Positions 25,311-34,178 of a DNA stretch of 64,000 nucleotides are shown here, in pieces. This DNA is from Verrucomicrobiia bacterium (lineage in GTDB: Bacteria > Verrucomicrobiota > Verrucomicrobiia > Limisphaerales > Pedosphaeraceae): positions 186,001 to 250,000 of the forward strand of contig DATAUW010000011.1 in the NCBI GenBank assembly GCA_036268055.1. Direction: 5' to 3'. The notes below the pieces were generated by a model that saw only the letters and a program-made list of their open reading frames with translations, had not been told where the DNA came from and ran no database searches. The position numbers and the translations under genes are program-made. Every line of letters begins with the position of its first letter. Positions within the stretch are counted from its first letter, which is position 1.

Positions 25311-26609
25311 ATGCATTATTTTCGATATTCGGGAAACAAACTGTGTTGTGAAGGCGTGGCCGTCGAATCGCTGGTGCGCAAATACGGCACGCCGCTCTTC
25401 GTCTATTCGCAGCGCACGCTGGCCGAGCATTTCCAAAAGCTCGACCGCGCCCTCGCGCCGATTGACCATCTCATTTGCTTCGCCATGAAATCGAATTCCA
25501 ACCAGGCCGTCCTGCGCACGCTGGCGGACCTGGGCGGCGGATTTGATATCGTGAGCGAAGGCGAATTGCGCCGGGCGATGGCCGCGGGCGGCGACCCCAA
25601 AAAATGCGTTTTCGCAGGCGTGGGCAAGACCGAAGCTGAAATTGAATTCGCCTTGCGCCAGGGAGTTTATTCTTTCAACGCCGAGAGCGAGCCTGAACTT
25701 GCGCGCATCAATCGCATCGCCGCGCGCCTCAAGAAAGTCGCGCCGGTGTCCGTGCGCGTGAACCCGAACGTGGATGCCCATACCCACGCCAAGATCACCA
25801 CAGGCACTTATGAAAATAAATTCGGCATCGCTTTCGAGAAAATTGAGGCGGTCTATGCGCGCGCTTCGAAGTTGAAAAACCTGCGCCTGCGCGGCCTGCA
25901 AATGCACATCGGCTCGCAACTGACCTCGGTGCAGCCGTTTGAGGAAGCCGTGCGCAAAGTGTTGCCGCTGGTCACGCGTTTGCGCGATCGTTACGGCCTG
26001 GAATTTCTCAGCATCGGCGGCGGATTGGGCATTGTTTATAATCCCGCGCTGGAGAGCGGCACGCCGGAATGGTGGAAATCCTCGCAGGCAAAAAATATTC
26101 TTACGCCGGAAATTTACGCCGAGCGTTTGCTGCCGCTGCTCAAGCCGCTTGGACTGCGCATCCTGCTCGAGCCGGGCCGGTTCATTTCCGGCAATGCGGG
26201 CATCCTCGTCACGCGGGTTGAGTACGTGAAACAGACTGGCGAGAAAAATTTTCTCATTGTGGACGCCGCGATGAATGATCTTATCCGCCCAGCGTTTTAC
26301 GAGGCGTATCACGAGATCGTGCCGTTGACGCGCCGTGGTGGGAAACTGATCAATTCGGACGTCGTGGGCCCGATCTGCGAGTCCGGCGATTTCTTCGCGC
26401 AAAATCGTCCGCTGCCGAAAATGGGCGAAGGCGATTATCTCGCGCTCCTCAGCGCGGGCGCTTACGGCTTCGTGATGGCTTCGAACTACAATACCCGCTC
26501 GCTTGCGACCGAGGTGCTGGTGAACGGAACCAAATCCGCGGTGGTGCGCGAACGCCAGCCCGTCGAGGAAATCTGGGCGCGTGAAAAGCTCGCGCCGTGG
26601 CAGAAGTAA
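25311..26609 (+). CDS. lysA: Diaminopimelate decarboxylase
   Basis: LysA removes CO2 from meso-diaminopimelate to give lysine. It is a fold-III PLP enzyme with Lys60 in CFAMKSNSN as the aldimine residue. HIGSQLTSVQPF follows, then IGGGLGI (phosphate binding), EPGRFISGNAG and the GPICESGDFFAQ active-site Cys from the neighbouring subunit. The AGAYGFVMASNYN motif near the end is typical. The 432-residue length is normal. It stands alone after a terminator, so it has its own promoter in 25245-25310. Confidence 0.95.
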   Translation: MHYFRYSGNKLCCEGVAVESLVRKYGTPLFVYSQRTLAEHFQKLDRALAPIDHLICFAMKSNSNQAVLRTLADLGGGFDIVSEGELRRAMAAGGDPKKCVFAGVGKTEAEIEFALRQGVYSFNAESEPELARINRIAARLKKVAPVSVRVNPNVDAHTHAKITTGTYENKFGIAFEKIEAVYARASKLKNLRLRGLQMHIGSQLTSVQPFEEAVRKVLPLVTRLRDRYGLEFLSIGGGLGIVYNPALESGTPEWWKSSQAKNILTPEIYAERLLPLLKPLGLRILLEPGRFISGNAGILVTRVEYVKQTGEKNFLIVDAAMNDLIRPAFYEAYHEIVPLTRRGGKLINSDVVGPICESGDFFAQNRPLPKMGEGDYLALLSAGAYGFVMASNYNTRSLATEVLVNGTKSAVVRERQPVEEIWAREKLAPWQK

Positions 26610-26700
26610 AATCGCTTAGCCAACGCCCTCTAAGGAGGGAGCGTCCACGCGAGCCGTGACTAAGAAAGTTTATTTGTGCTCTCGCGTGTCGTGTAGCTGA

Positions 26701-26745
26701 AACTGAAGCCCTTCGGCTTCCTCGCCTCCGCGAGGCTTTTCGACG
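26701..26745. other. Paired short hairpins after lysA
   Basis: GAAGCC-CTTC-GGCTTC is directly followed by CCTCG-CCTCCG-CGAGG, then CTTTTCG. The 147 bases between lysA and the next small gene otherwise show no gene. The hairpins could be a weak terminator or a processed leader; no long T run is present. Confidence 0.4.
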
Positions 26746-26756
26746 AAAGGATAAGT

Positions 26757-27092
26757 TTGCTATATTCCAGGATTAATATATTGAATCAATTTATGGTTGA
26801 TTATTATAAAACGATTTTCGTTGTGGCTATTCCTTTGGTTATAATAATCGCTGCTCCGCTGGTTCGTCTATTACTCAAGCAAAAACGTCTCGAAGGCAGG
26901 CAGGTATGGGATCGGGTTTTTAAATTCAGGCGTGAAAAGTTGGATTGGTTTGTAGTTGGCTTGCTGCTTTTGATCGTTGGTTTGAATTTCGTTAAATTGC
27001 CATTTGGATTCTGGTTATTGATGATCGCATTAGCGCCGATTAGCCTTCATTTTCATTTCAAGCGCAAAATCCGCAGGAGCTTCCCGAAGTAA
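26757..27092 (+). CDS. Small membrane protein, unknown function
   Basis: The 111-residue product has about three hydrophobic helices (IFVVAIPLVIIIAAPLV, WFVVGLLLLIVGLNFV, FGFWLLMIALAPISL), short basic loops and a basic tail (KRKIRRSFPK). It matches no family I know. The frame starts with TTG, preceded at the right spacing by AAAGGA (26745-26750), one of the better ribosome sites of the window. ATG 26793 is an alternative. The gene is visibly more AT-rich than its neighbours lysA and trpS, which may reflect recent acquisition or just membrane composition. Confidence 0.6.
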   Translation: MLYSRINILNQFMVDYYKTIFVVAIPLVIIIAAPLVRLLLKQKRLEGRQVWDRVFKFRREKLDWFVVGLLLLIVGLNFVKLPFGFWLLMIALAPISLHFHFKRKIRRSFPK

Positions 27093-27179
27093 GTTTTCAA
27101 GGAGGGGATAAGACTTCCTGAACCCCTTGCCGAATCGTAATGGTTGAATGTCGTGCGTGCGCCTGTTACCTTGCGCCAA

Positions 27180-28160
27180 ATGCGAATTTTATCAGGCATA
27201 CAACCGTCGGGCACGCTGCATCTGGGAAATTATTTCGGCATGATGCGGCCCGCGGTCGAGTTGCAGGATAAGGGCGAGGCGTATTATTTCATCGCCAATT
27301 ATCATTCCATGACTTCGCTGGTTGATGCCGAGCAACGCCGTAAAAATTCGCTGGACGTGGCGCTGGATTTTCTCGCGTGCGGACTGGATCCAAAAAAATG
27401 CGTGTTCTTCAAGCAATCGGATGTACCGGAAGTCACGGAACTGGCGTGGATGCTTACCACGCTCACGCCGATGGGACTGCTCCAGCGCGCGCATAGTTAT
27501 AAGGAAAAGAAGGCGCGGCTCGCGCAGGACGACATGGATCTCGTCAAGCACGGCATCTTTGCCTATCCCGTGTTGATGGCCGCGGACATCCTGATTTATG
27601 AGTCCAATATCGTTCCGGTCGGCCGCGACCAGAAGCAGCACGTGGAAATGACCCGCGACATGGCGACGAAATTCAACGAAACCTACGGCCAGACGTTTGT
27701 CATGCCCGAAGCGCAAATCCGGGAAGAGGTCGCTGTTGTGCTTGGCACGGATGGCCAGAAAATGAGCAAGAGTTACGGGAACACGATCGAGATTTTCGGC
27801 GATGAAAAAGTCATCCGCAAAAAAATCATGGGCCTGGTGATGGACAGCCGCACACCCGCCGAACCAAAACCGGATGCGGATAAAAACCTGGCGATTCAGT
27901 TGTTGAAACTCGTCGCACCCGCCGCCACGGCGCAGGATTTTGAAGATCGTTTGCGCGCGGGTGGCCTCGGTTACGGCGACTTGAAGAAGGCGTTGTTTGA
28001 AAATTATTGGAACTATTTCGCCGCCGCGCGCGCCAAACGCGCGGAATACGCCGCGAACCTTGATTACGTGAATAGTGTGCTTACGGAAGGAGCCACGCGC
28101 GCTCGTGCGCTGGCGCAGACAGTTTTGCGCCGTGCTAAATTGGCGTGCGGATTGGATTGA
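27180..28160 (+). CDS. trpS: Tryptophanyl-tRNA synthetase
   Basis: This class I aminoacyl-tRNA synthetase charges tRNA-Trp. The Rossmann start is MRILSGIQPSGTLHLGNYFG, in which HLGN is the family form of the HIGH motif. VPVGRDQKQHVEMTRD binds tryptophan, and GTDGQKMSKSYGNTI holds KMSKS. The size of 326 residues is typical of bacterial TrpRS. ATG 27180 is chosen since this is where the fold begins; the in-frame start 27144 adds 12 residues. Confidence 0.95.
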   Translation: MRILSGIQPSGTLHLGNYFGMMRPAVELQDKGEAYYFIANYHSMTSLVDAEQRRKNSLDVALDFLACGLDPKKCVFFKQSDVPEVTELAWMLTTLTPMGLLQRAHSYKEKKARLAQDDMDLVKHGIFAYPVLMAADILIYESNIVPVGRDQKQHVEMTRDMATKFNETYGQTFVMPEAQIREEVAVVLGTDGQKMSKSYGNTIEIFGDEKVIRKKIMGLVMDSRTPAEPKPDADKNLAIQLLKLVAPAATAQDFEDRLRAGGLGYGDLKKALFENYWNYFAAARAKRAEYAANLDYVNSVLTEGATRARALAQTVLRRAKLACGLD

Positions 28161-28293
28161 TCAACGGTCTGAAGAATTATTTCAAAGAGACACTTCACGA
28201 TGGCTTTTGGTCAAAGTCATTTGGCCAATACGCCCGATAGTTGAACTGCTCAAAATTAAAATCCTTCTTTGCTCAGTGTAGATAAAAAAAACA

Positions 28294-28329
28294 CGCCTAG
28301 GCATGTGAAGCCGCACACATGCCTAGGCG
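28294..28329 (-). terminator. Perfect 14-bp stem-loop, T-tract on minus strand
   Basis: CGCCTAGGCATGTG pairs perfectly with CACATGCCTAGGCG over an 8-base loop. On the minus strand the stem is followed by TG and then a run of eight T, as in an intrinsic terminator for leftward transcription. On the plus strand the tail is poor in T. The nearest leftward gene ends at 28818, so it may end a longer transcript through the repeat region, or be an independent structured element. Confidence 0.6.
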
Positions 28330-28374
28330 GTTTATAATAATGGAATATTTAGTTGTCGAGGGAAATTTTCTTTA

Positions 28375-28600
28375 CTGCCTGGGAAATCTTAATTTTCTTT
28401 ACTCCTGGGTAACCTCAACTTTCTTTGCTGCCTTGGGTAAGTTCATTTTTTTACGACCCCGGGTAAGCTCAATCGTGAGTCAACGAACCTTTATTCGAGT
28501 CATTCCCCGCCATCCTTTTTCAACGACTTTTTCAACGAGGCAACCCCGGGTATCCTCCATTGTGAGTCAATGAATCTATAATCGAGTCATCTCCCGATAT
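28375..28600. repeat. Degenerate direct repeats, ~27 bp and ~52 bp units
   Basis: Units containing TGGGTAA or TGGGAAA followed by a CT/T-rich block recur at about 28381, 28407, 28435 and 28461 (steps of 26-28 bases). A longer unit of about 52 bases starts with CCCGGGTA, includes GTGAGTCAA and ends with CGAGTCAT plus CCCG. It occurs at 28458-28509 and again at 28545-28596 with moderate divergence. TTTTTCAACGA is doubled at 28515-28537. No credible gene lies in 28161-28817; short frames across the repeats are not protein-like. Confidence 0.6.
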
Positions 28601-28817
28601 CTATTTCAATAAAGCAACTCGGGCGGAGAATTGGCCACGCGTTTCGGAAATTTGTGCGCATCTCGACACAACTCTTAACATGCGGCCAATCGTCCAAACG
28701 GAAGCGACTGTCCGTCTTTGTTTCGGGGAGCGGACATGCGAGGGAGTATGCCCCCCGGGGAACAAATATCAACCCTGCCGGCTGGAACGGTGTCGAGGTG
28801 CGTTCAGGAAATTTCCA

Positions 28818-29606
28818 TTAAGGCTTATGTTCCGGCACGGACATGCCGCGTTGATGCTGGAGAAACCATTCGTAGAGTTCGGGATTGTCGTAGGTGACGG
28901 TCCACGAATTGTGCATTGCTTCGGGATAGATGGTCAGCTTCACATCGTTGCCGAATTTTTTGAAAAGATTCACCATGCGCTGGGATTCGGCGGGATCCAC
29001 CACGTTATCTTTGCCGCCATGAAATGCCCACACCGGCAAATGCCGCAAGGCCGGTCCCTTGGTTTTGTCCATCAAGGATAACACGATGCCGATATTGCCC
29101 TCGCCACCGCAAATGGGCGCGACGGCGGCGAAGCGTTCGGGATAGGTCGTCGCCAAACTCCACGCGCCGTAGCCGCCAGTGCTCAAGCCGGTGAGGTAAA
29201 TGCGATTGGTGTCCACCGCATTGTTGGCGGTGACGTTATCGAGGATGGCGAGGAGCGTATCGTCCGACCACTTGGTGCCTTCGGAAGCCTGGGGCGTCAC
29301 GAGGATGAACGGAAAGTCGGGATGTTTCTCGATGTATTTGGTGGGGCCGTGAACGGTCGTGCGCCAGAGATTCGTGCCGCGTTCGCCGGAACCGTGGAGA
29401 AACAGGATCAGCGGCCAGCGTTTGCGGGCATTGGCGTCGTAGCCTTTCGGCAGGAACAGCAAATAATCGGCGCGCAAGTTGGCGGTGAAAATGTGCGGCG
29501 TAATATTTTCGATGGGCGGCGCGGAAGGTTCGGCGGCGTTCATAGAGAGGCACGATGTAAGAGCGCCCGCGCTGGCGGCAAGCAGAAAATGAAAAAATCG
29601 GTTCAT
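28818..29606 (-). CDS. Exported alpha/beta-hydrolase esterase (dienelactone/PHB-depolymerase type)
   Basis: A signal peptide (MNRFFHFLLAASAGALTSC) is followed by an alpha/beta-hydrolase of about 240 residues. The oxyanion strand is LILFLHGSGERG, the nucleophile elbow GLSTGGYGAW carries Ser, and the acid is in AFHGGKDNVVDP. The His is in PEAMHNSW. The fold and the order of motifs match the secreted 'prolyl oligopeptidase-like/esterase' group that acts on acetylated or feruloylated plant polymers. LTSC might also act as a lipobox, which would anchor it to the outer membrane. Substrate unproven. Confidence 0.8.
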   Translation of the reverse strand: MNRFFHFLLAASAGALTSCLSMNAAEPSAPPIENITPHIFTANLRADYLLFLPKGYDANARKRWPLILFLHGSGERGTNLWRTTVHGPTKYIEKHPDFPFILVTPQASEGTKWSDDTLLAILDNVTANNAVDTNRIYLTGLSTGGYGAWSLATTYPERFAAVAPICGGEGNIGIVLSLMDKTKGPALRHLPVWAFHGGKDNVVDPAESQRMVNLFKKFGNDVKLTIYPEAMHNSWTVTYDNPELYEWFLQHQRGMSVPEHKP

Positions 29607-29709
29607 GTTTTGTTTATAGCGCGAGCTGGGGAGATTGCACGCTCAAGTTTCACGGCGTGGCCCAGCGTTTTTGCCTTGTCCCAAATTCCGGCGCGGGTTT
29701 AATTCCGGG

Positions 29710-30195
29710 ATGCCATCATTCGATATTGTGTCCGAAGTCAATTCCATGGAATTGGAAAACGCCGTCAACCAGGCGAACAAGGAATTGGCGAACCGTTTCG
29801 ATTTCAAAAATGTGAAAGCCGAAATCCTGCTGGAAAAAAATGAGATCAAACTCAGCGCGGACAATGAATTTCGCGTGCGCACCCTCGTCGAGATGGTCAT
29901 CGGCAAGCTCGCCAAGCGCAACATCAGCCTCAAGAACGTGGAGAAATGCGACCCGGATATTTCTCCGCTCGGCCATGCGCGGCAAGTGATCAAGATCAAG
30001 AACGGCATCGAAACCACCGTCGCCAAGGAGATCACCGGTTTCATTCGCGACAGCAAACTCAAAGTGACCACGCAGATCCAAGGCAGCGAGGTTCGTGTCA
30101 CCGGCAAAAGCCGCGATGATTTGCAATCGGTGATCGCCGCCGTGCGCGCGCACGAATTTCCGGTGGCGTTGCAGTTCCAAAATTTTCGCGATTAA
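29710..30195 (+). CDS. YajQ-family nucleotide-binding protein
   Basis: The 161-residue protein MPSFDIVSEVNSMELENAVN is a full-length YajQ/DUF520 member: SEVNxxELxNAVxQ start, NRFDFKNVKAE, GHARQVIKIKNG and the end VALQFQNFRD are all diagnostic. In Xanthomonas a homologue binds cyclic di-GMP, in other bacteria nucleotides or tRNA; the role here is open. ATG 29710 is chosen over the long upstream frame at 29635 since the conserved start is exactly there. It is followed four bases later by the Rieske gene. Confidence 0.92.
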   Translation: MPSFDIVSEVNSMELENAVNQANKELANRFDFKNVKAEILLEKNEIKLSADNEFRVRTLVEMVIGKLAKRNISLKNVEKCDPDISPLGHARQVIKIKNGIETTVAKEITGFIRDSKLKVTTQIQGSEVRVTGKSRDDLQSVIAAVRAHEFPVALQFQNFRD

Positions 30196-30198
30196 CCC

Positions 30199-30534
30199 GT
30201 GGCAAAAATAAAAATCGCGCGCGCCGCCGAAATCGGCGAAGGCCAGACGGTGAAATTTCCGTTCACCCGCGCCGGACGGCCGACGGAAGGATTTGTCGCG
30301 CGGTATCAAGGCAAGCTCGTGGCCTACGAGAATCTATGCCGGCATCTGCCCTTGCATCTGGATTTCGATACGGGACGTATCTTTAACCGTGAAGGCGATT
30401 ATTTCATGTGCCAGACGCACAATGCGATGTATGAGCCGCTGACGGGCCTATGCATTCGCGGCCCCTGCGAAGGCCAAAGTCTCAAGACGCTGAAGATCGA
30501 AGAAATCGCGGGCGAAATTTGGTTCGTGCCGTGA
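30199..30534 (+). CDS. Rieske [2Fe-2S] ferredoxin-like protein
   Basis: The small soluble electron-transfer protein of 111 residues has a complete cluster-binding pair: C47-x-H49 in NLCRHL and C71-x-x-H74 in MCQTHNAMYEP. Proline and glycine loops follow (GPCEGQSL). GTG at 30199 is the start, four bases after the yajQ stop. Such stand-alone Rieske proteins feed oxygenases or have structural roles; no oxygenase is nearby, so its partner is unknown. Confidence 0.85.
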   Translation: MAKIKIARAAEIGEGQTVKFPFTRAGRPTEGFVARYQGKLVAYENLCRHLPLHLDFDTGRIFNREGDYFMCQTHNAMYEPLTGLCIRGPCEGQSLKTLKIEEIAGEIWFVP

Positions 30535-30584
30535 TTTTTAAATGGCAGCGGCGGGAACGATTGGCTTGTAACTGAAGCATCGTT

Positions 30585-33500
30585 TTGTTAGACAAAACGC
30601 AGAGTAACACGTCCCTCACGCCCGGTTTGAATATTAGCCGAAAAATTTTCTTTGCGTTCGTGCCGTTTATTTTCGGCGGGATGCTTTTTGCCCAATCCCC
30701 CGCCGCGCCGGGAAAAGGCGAATCCGAATTGCTCACCGCCGAGGGCACGGTGCAAGTGATGGTGGTCGGCGGAAGCGGTGGATGGCAGGCGGCGCATACC
30801 AATTCCACCTTGCACGTCGGTGATCGCGTGCGCACCGGCGCCCGCAGCCGCGCGACGGTTCGCCTGTCCGATCTCACAGTGCTGCGCGTGAACGAATTGA
30901 CTACGCTGCAAATCCGTCCGCCGCTGGAGCCCGGCAAACAATCGCTGCTCGATCTTCATTCCGGCTCCGCTTATTTCCTCAGCCGCGAAAAACCGCCGGA
31001 ACAGGAATTTCGCACGCCGCTGACTTCGGGAGCCATTCGCGGCACGGAATTCAATCTGGCCGTCGCGGAAGATGGCCGCACGGTGGTGACGTTGATTGAT
31101 GGACAGGTGAGCTTGAGCAACACGCTCGGCCAGGTCGAAATGAATTCGGGCGAGCAAGGCATCGTGGATCCCGGCAAACCGCCGGTGAAAACCGCGATGC
31201 TTGAAGCCGCGAACATCATTCAATGGTGTCTCTATTATCCCGGCGTGGTGGATGCGGATGAGTTGCCGTTCACCGACGGCGAGAAGCAATCGCTCGGCGA
31301 ATCGCTGGCGGCGTATCGCGCGGGTGATTTGGTGCAGGCGCTGGCGGTGTGTCCGTGGGAAGGCGAACCGGGTTCACAGGCGGTTCGCATTTATCGCGCG
31401 GCGCTTTTGTTGAGCGTGGGGCAAGTTGAAAAAACGGAAGCACTATTGCGCGACGCGCAGCCTTCACCGCAACTGACGGCGTTGCAACAGATGATTGCGG
31501 TGACGAAATTTGCGACCGGAAAAACCGTGGGTACGCCGACGACGGCCTCGGAGTGGGTGGCGGAATCGTACGTGCGGCAATCGCGCAATGATTTGAAACC
31601 GGCGCTTATCGCGGCGCGCATGGCGACCACGAATGCGCCGAATTTTGGTTTCGCCTGGGAACGCGTGGCGGAATTGGAATTCAGTTTCGGGCACATCGCC
31701 GACGCGCACGCCGCATTGAATAAAGCGTTGCAACTTTCGCCGCGCAATGCGCAGGCGCTGGCGTTGCGCGGATTTTTATTGAGCGCGAACAATGATATTC
31801 GCGAGGCGTTGACGTGGTTCGACCGCGCGATTGCCGCGGACGGCGGCCTGGGCAATGCGTGGCTGGGGCGCGGGCTGTGTTTGATTCACGAAGGGCACGA
31901 GCAGGCGGGCTTGCGGGATTTGGTGGTGGCGGCTTCGAGCGAGCCGACGCGCAGTTTGTTGCGCAGTTATCTCGGCAAGGCATTCACGGATGTCGGCAAC
32001 GATTCGCGCGCGCAAAATGAATTGAAACTGGCGCGCAATCTCGACCCGCGCGACCCGACCTCGTGGCTTTACCTCGCGCTGTTGCATCAGCAGGAAAATC
32101 GCGTGAACGAAGCCGTCAGCGATCTTCAGACTTCGCAGAAGCTCAATGACAATCGCAGCCTGTTTCGGTCGCGCCTGTTGCTCGACCAGGATCGCGCGGT
32201 CGGCAGCGCGAATCTCGCGACGATGTATCGCGACCTCGGCATGACGGATGTCAGCGTGCGCGAAGCCTCGAAGGCGGTGACCAGCGATTACGCGAACGAT
32301 TCCGCGCATCTGTTTCTCTCCGACGCCTACAACGACTTGCGCGATCCGACGCAATTCAACCTGCGCTACGAGACGGTTTATTTTAACGAATTGCTGCTGG
32401 CGAACATTCTCGCGCCGCTGGGCGGCGGGCGGCTTTCGCAGGGTGTTTCGCAACAGGAATATTCGAAATTATTTGAAGCCGACGGTCCGCACTTCGCGAA
32501 CACCTCGGACTATCGCACGGATGGAATGTATCATCAGCTTGCCTCGCTCTACGGCGTGGAAGACAAAACCGCTTACTCGCTGGATTTGGATTACCATCAC
32601 AACAGCGGTTTTCGCATCAACAACAAACTCGACGACGTGGAGATCAACGCGACCGTCAAACAGCAAGTGACGGACGCCGATACCGCGCTGCTGCTGGTGC
32701 AATACCAGAATTATCATTCGGGCGATAATTTTCAGTATTACGACCAGAACGACGCGCGGCCGAATTTCCGTTTCGACGAGCAACAGGAGCCGATAGTCGT
32801 GGGCGCGTGGCATCATGAATGGGCGCCGGGAATTCACACGCTGGGATTGGTTGGGCGGCTGGTGGACCAACAGCACTTTACCGATTCGGCGACGCCGCAA
32901 CTGTTGGGATTCCAGACGGGTGGCGTCTTTGACCCCAGCGTGCCGTTTACGACCGTGCCGCTGAATGTGGATTATCAAAATAACTTCGAGATTTATTCCG
33001 CGGAGTTGAATCAGATCATGGAGTGGGACCGAGTTTCGATTTCAGCGGGCGGCCGTTATCAGACGGGAAATTTTCACAGCAGCGATCTTTTGGGAAATGC
33101 GTCGCCGGGACTCGCGCCGTTGTTCAATCCCAATGGCACGGCCTCACAGGACGCGGAGAACAACAGCTTCAATCGCTACACGGGTTACGCGTATCTGACA
33201 GTTGAGCCGATTGAACATCTTTGGCTGACGGGCGGCGCGGCGTACGATCAGGTGTCGTATCCGAATAATTATCGTTCGCCGCCGGTGGCAAATGGCGAAG
33301 CGTTCCGCCAGCAACTGGGGCCAAAAGCGGCGCTGGTCTGGAGCCCGTGCGACGAGGCGACGTTCCGCGGGATTTATTCGCGCTCGCTCGGCGGCGTGAG
33401 CCTCGACGAAAGTTACCGGCTTGAGCCGACGCAACTCGCGGGATTTCCGCAGGCGTTTCGCAGTTTGATTTCGGAATCGCTGGTCGGGTCGGTGACCGCG

Positions 33501-34118
33501 CCGACTTATGAGGTGATCGGGACGGCGCTGGATTTGAAATTGGGCACGCGCACCTACGCGGGCATCCAGGCGCAGCGATTGGGCACGACGATTCAAGGCC
33601 AGCAGGGACTTTTCGCGCTGGCCGACGGCGCCCCGCCGGTGGTTCCGCTGAACACGCCGCAATATTTTGACTACAAGGAATATTCGCTCGGATTGAATCT
33701 GAACCAGTTGATCAGTGATAATTTCGTAGTGGGCTTGAGTTACAAACTGACCCAGGCGGACGAGCGCGATTTCCTGGGGAATGTTCCCGCCGCTGTCCTG
33801 GCCAACGACCAGACAACCAAATCGCATCTCCACAACCTCACCGGGTATCTCCTTTACAACAGCCGCTCGGGATTTTTTGCGAAGTCGGAGACGCAATGGT
33901 ATGAGCAGGAAAATTTTGGTTTCACCCCGGTTGAACCGGGCGACGAATTCTTCCAGCAAAATTTTTACGCGGGTTATCGCTTCCTGGATCGCCGGGTGGA
34001 ACTGACGCTCGCGCTGCTCAATGTGACCGGGCAGAATTATCATCTGAGCCCGCTAACAGTTTACCAGGAATTGCCGCGCAAACGCGTCTTCGAGGCGCGA
34101 TTGAATTTTGTGTTTTGA
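30585..34118 (+). CDS. FecR-domain / TPR / outer-membrane beta-barrel fusion protein
   Basis: A very large (1177-residue) exported protein. The signal helix is FFAFVPFIFGGMLFAQ. A FecR-like domain (residues ~50-190) reads LHVGDRVRTGARSRATVRLSD, then TSGAIRGTEFNLAV. TPR-type helical pairs fill ~300-620 (e.g. ALNKALQLSPRNAQALALRGF, ELKLARNLDPRDPTSWLYLAL). From ~660 on, alternating strands with aromatic ends form a barrel that closes with RLNFVF, the BAM signal. The TPR-then-barrel order recalls the exopolysaccharide exporters PgaA and BcsC, so it may export or bind a surface polymer. TTG 30585 is the only upstream start; TTG 30627 is also possible, and both lack a clear ribosome site. Confidence 0.7.
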   Translation: MLDKTQSNTSLTPGLNISRKIFFAFVPFIFGGMLFAQSPAAPGKGESELLTAEGTVQVMVVGGSGGWQAAHTNSTLHVGDRVRTGARSRATVRLSDLTVLRVNELTTLQIRPPLEPGKQSLLDLHSGSAYFLSREKPPEQEFRTPLTSGAIRGTEFNLAVAEDGRTVVTLIDGQVSLSNTLGQVEMNSGEQGIVDPGKPPVKTAMLEAANIIQWCLYYPGVVDADELPFTDGEKQSLGESLAAYRAGDLVQALAVCPWEGEPGSQAVRIYRAALLLSVGQVEKTEALLRDAQPSPQLTALQQMIAVTKFATGKTVGTPTTASEWVAESYVRQSRNDLKPALIAARMATTNAPNFGFAWERVAELEFSFGHIADAHAALNKALQLSPRNAQALALRGFLLSANNDIREALTWFDRAIAADGGLGNAWLGRGLCLIHEGHEQAGLRDLVVAASSEPTRSLLRSYLGKAFTDVGNDSRAQNELKLARNLDPRDPTSWLYLALLHQQENRVNEAVSDLQTSQKLNDNRSLFRSRLLLDQDRAVGSANLATMYRDLGMTDVSVREASKAVTSDYANDSAHLFLSDAYNDLRDPTQFNLRYETVYFNELLLANILAPLGGGRLSQGVSQQEYSKLFEADGPHFANTSDYRTDGMYHQLASLYGVEDKTAYSLDLDYHHNSGFRINNKLDDVEINATVKQQVTDADTALLLVQYQNYHSGDNFQYYDQNDARPNFRFDEQQEPIVVGAWHHEWAPGIHTLGLVGRLVDQQHFTDSATPQLLGFQTGGVFDPSVPFTTVPLNVDYQNNFEIYSAELNQIMEWDRVSISAGGRYQTGNFHSSDLLGNASPGLAPLFNPNGTASQDAENNSFNRYTGYAYLTVEPIEHLWLTGGAAYDQVSYPNNYRSPPVANGEAFRQQLGPKAALVWSPCDEATFRGIYSRSLGGVSLDESYRLEPTQLAGFPQAFRSLISESLVGSVTAPTYEVIGTALDLKLGTRTYAGIQAQRLGTTIQGQQGLFALADGAPPVVPLNTPQYFDYKEYSLGLNLNQLISDNFVVGLSYKLTQADERDFLGNVPAAVLANDQTTKSHLHNLTGYLLYNSRSGFFAKSETQWYEQENFGFTPVEPGDEFFQQNFYAGYRFLDRRVELTLALLNVTGQNYHLSPLTVYQELPRKRVFEARLNFVF

Positions 34119-34137
34119 TTGCAATGCCATATTTTGG

Positions 34138-34160
34138 GAGGGCGAGCGTACTCGCGAGCC
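34138..34160. repeat. 23-bp dispersed repeat
   Basis: A GC-rich 23-base sequence beginning GAGGGCGAGCGTACT and ending CGCGAGCC occurs here. Its exact reverse complement is at 53420-53442. Both copies are extragenic. It is part of the genome's set of short interspersed repeats. Confidence 0.6.
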
Positions 34161-34178
34161 CCATATATTTTTACCGTT

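Noticed and set aside
28319-28573. 84-codon frame across the 28.4-kb repeats
   Set aside because: It merely reads through degenerate direct repeats; its product repeats FFxALGK-like words by chance of DNA repetition, with no ribosome site.
28375-28600. Possible CRISPR array
   Set aside because: Units are degenerate and contiguous with no unique spacers of uniform length, and no cas gene is present.
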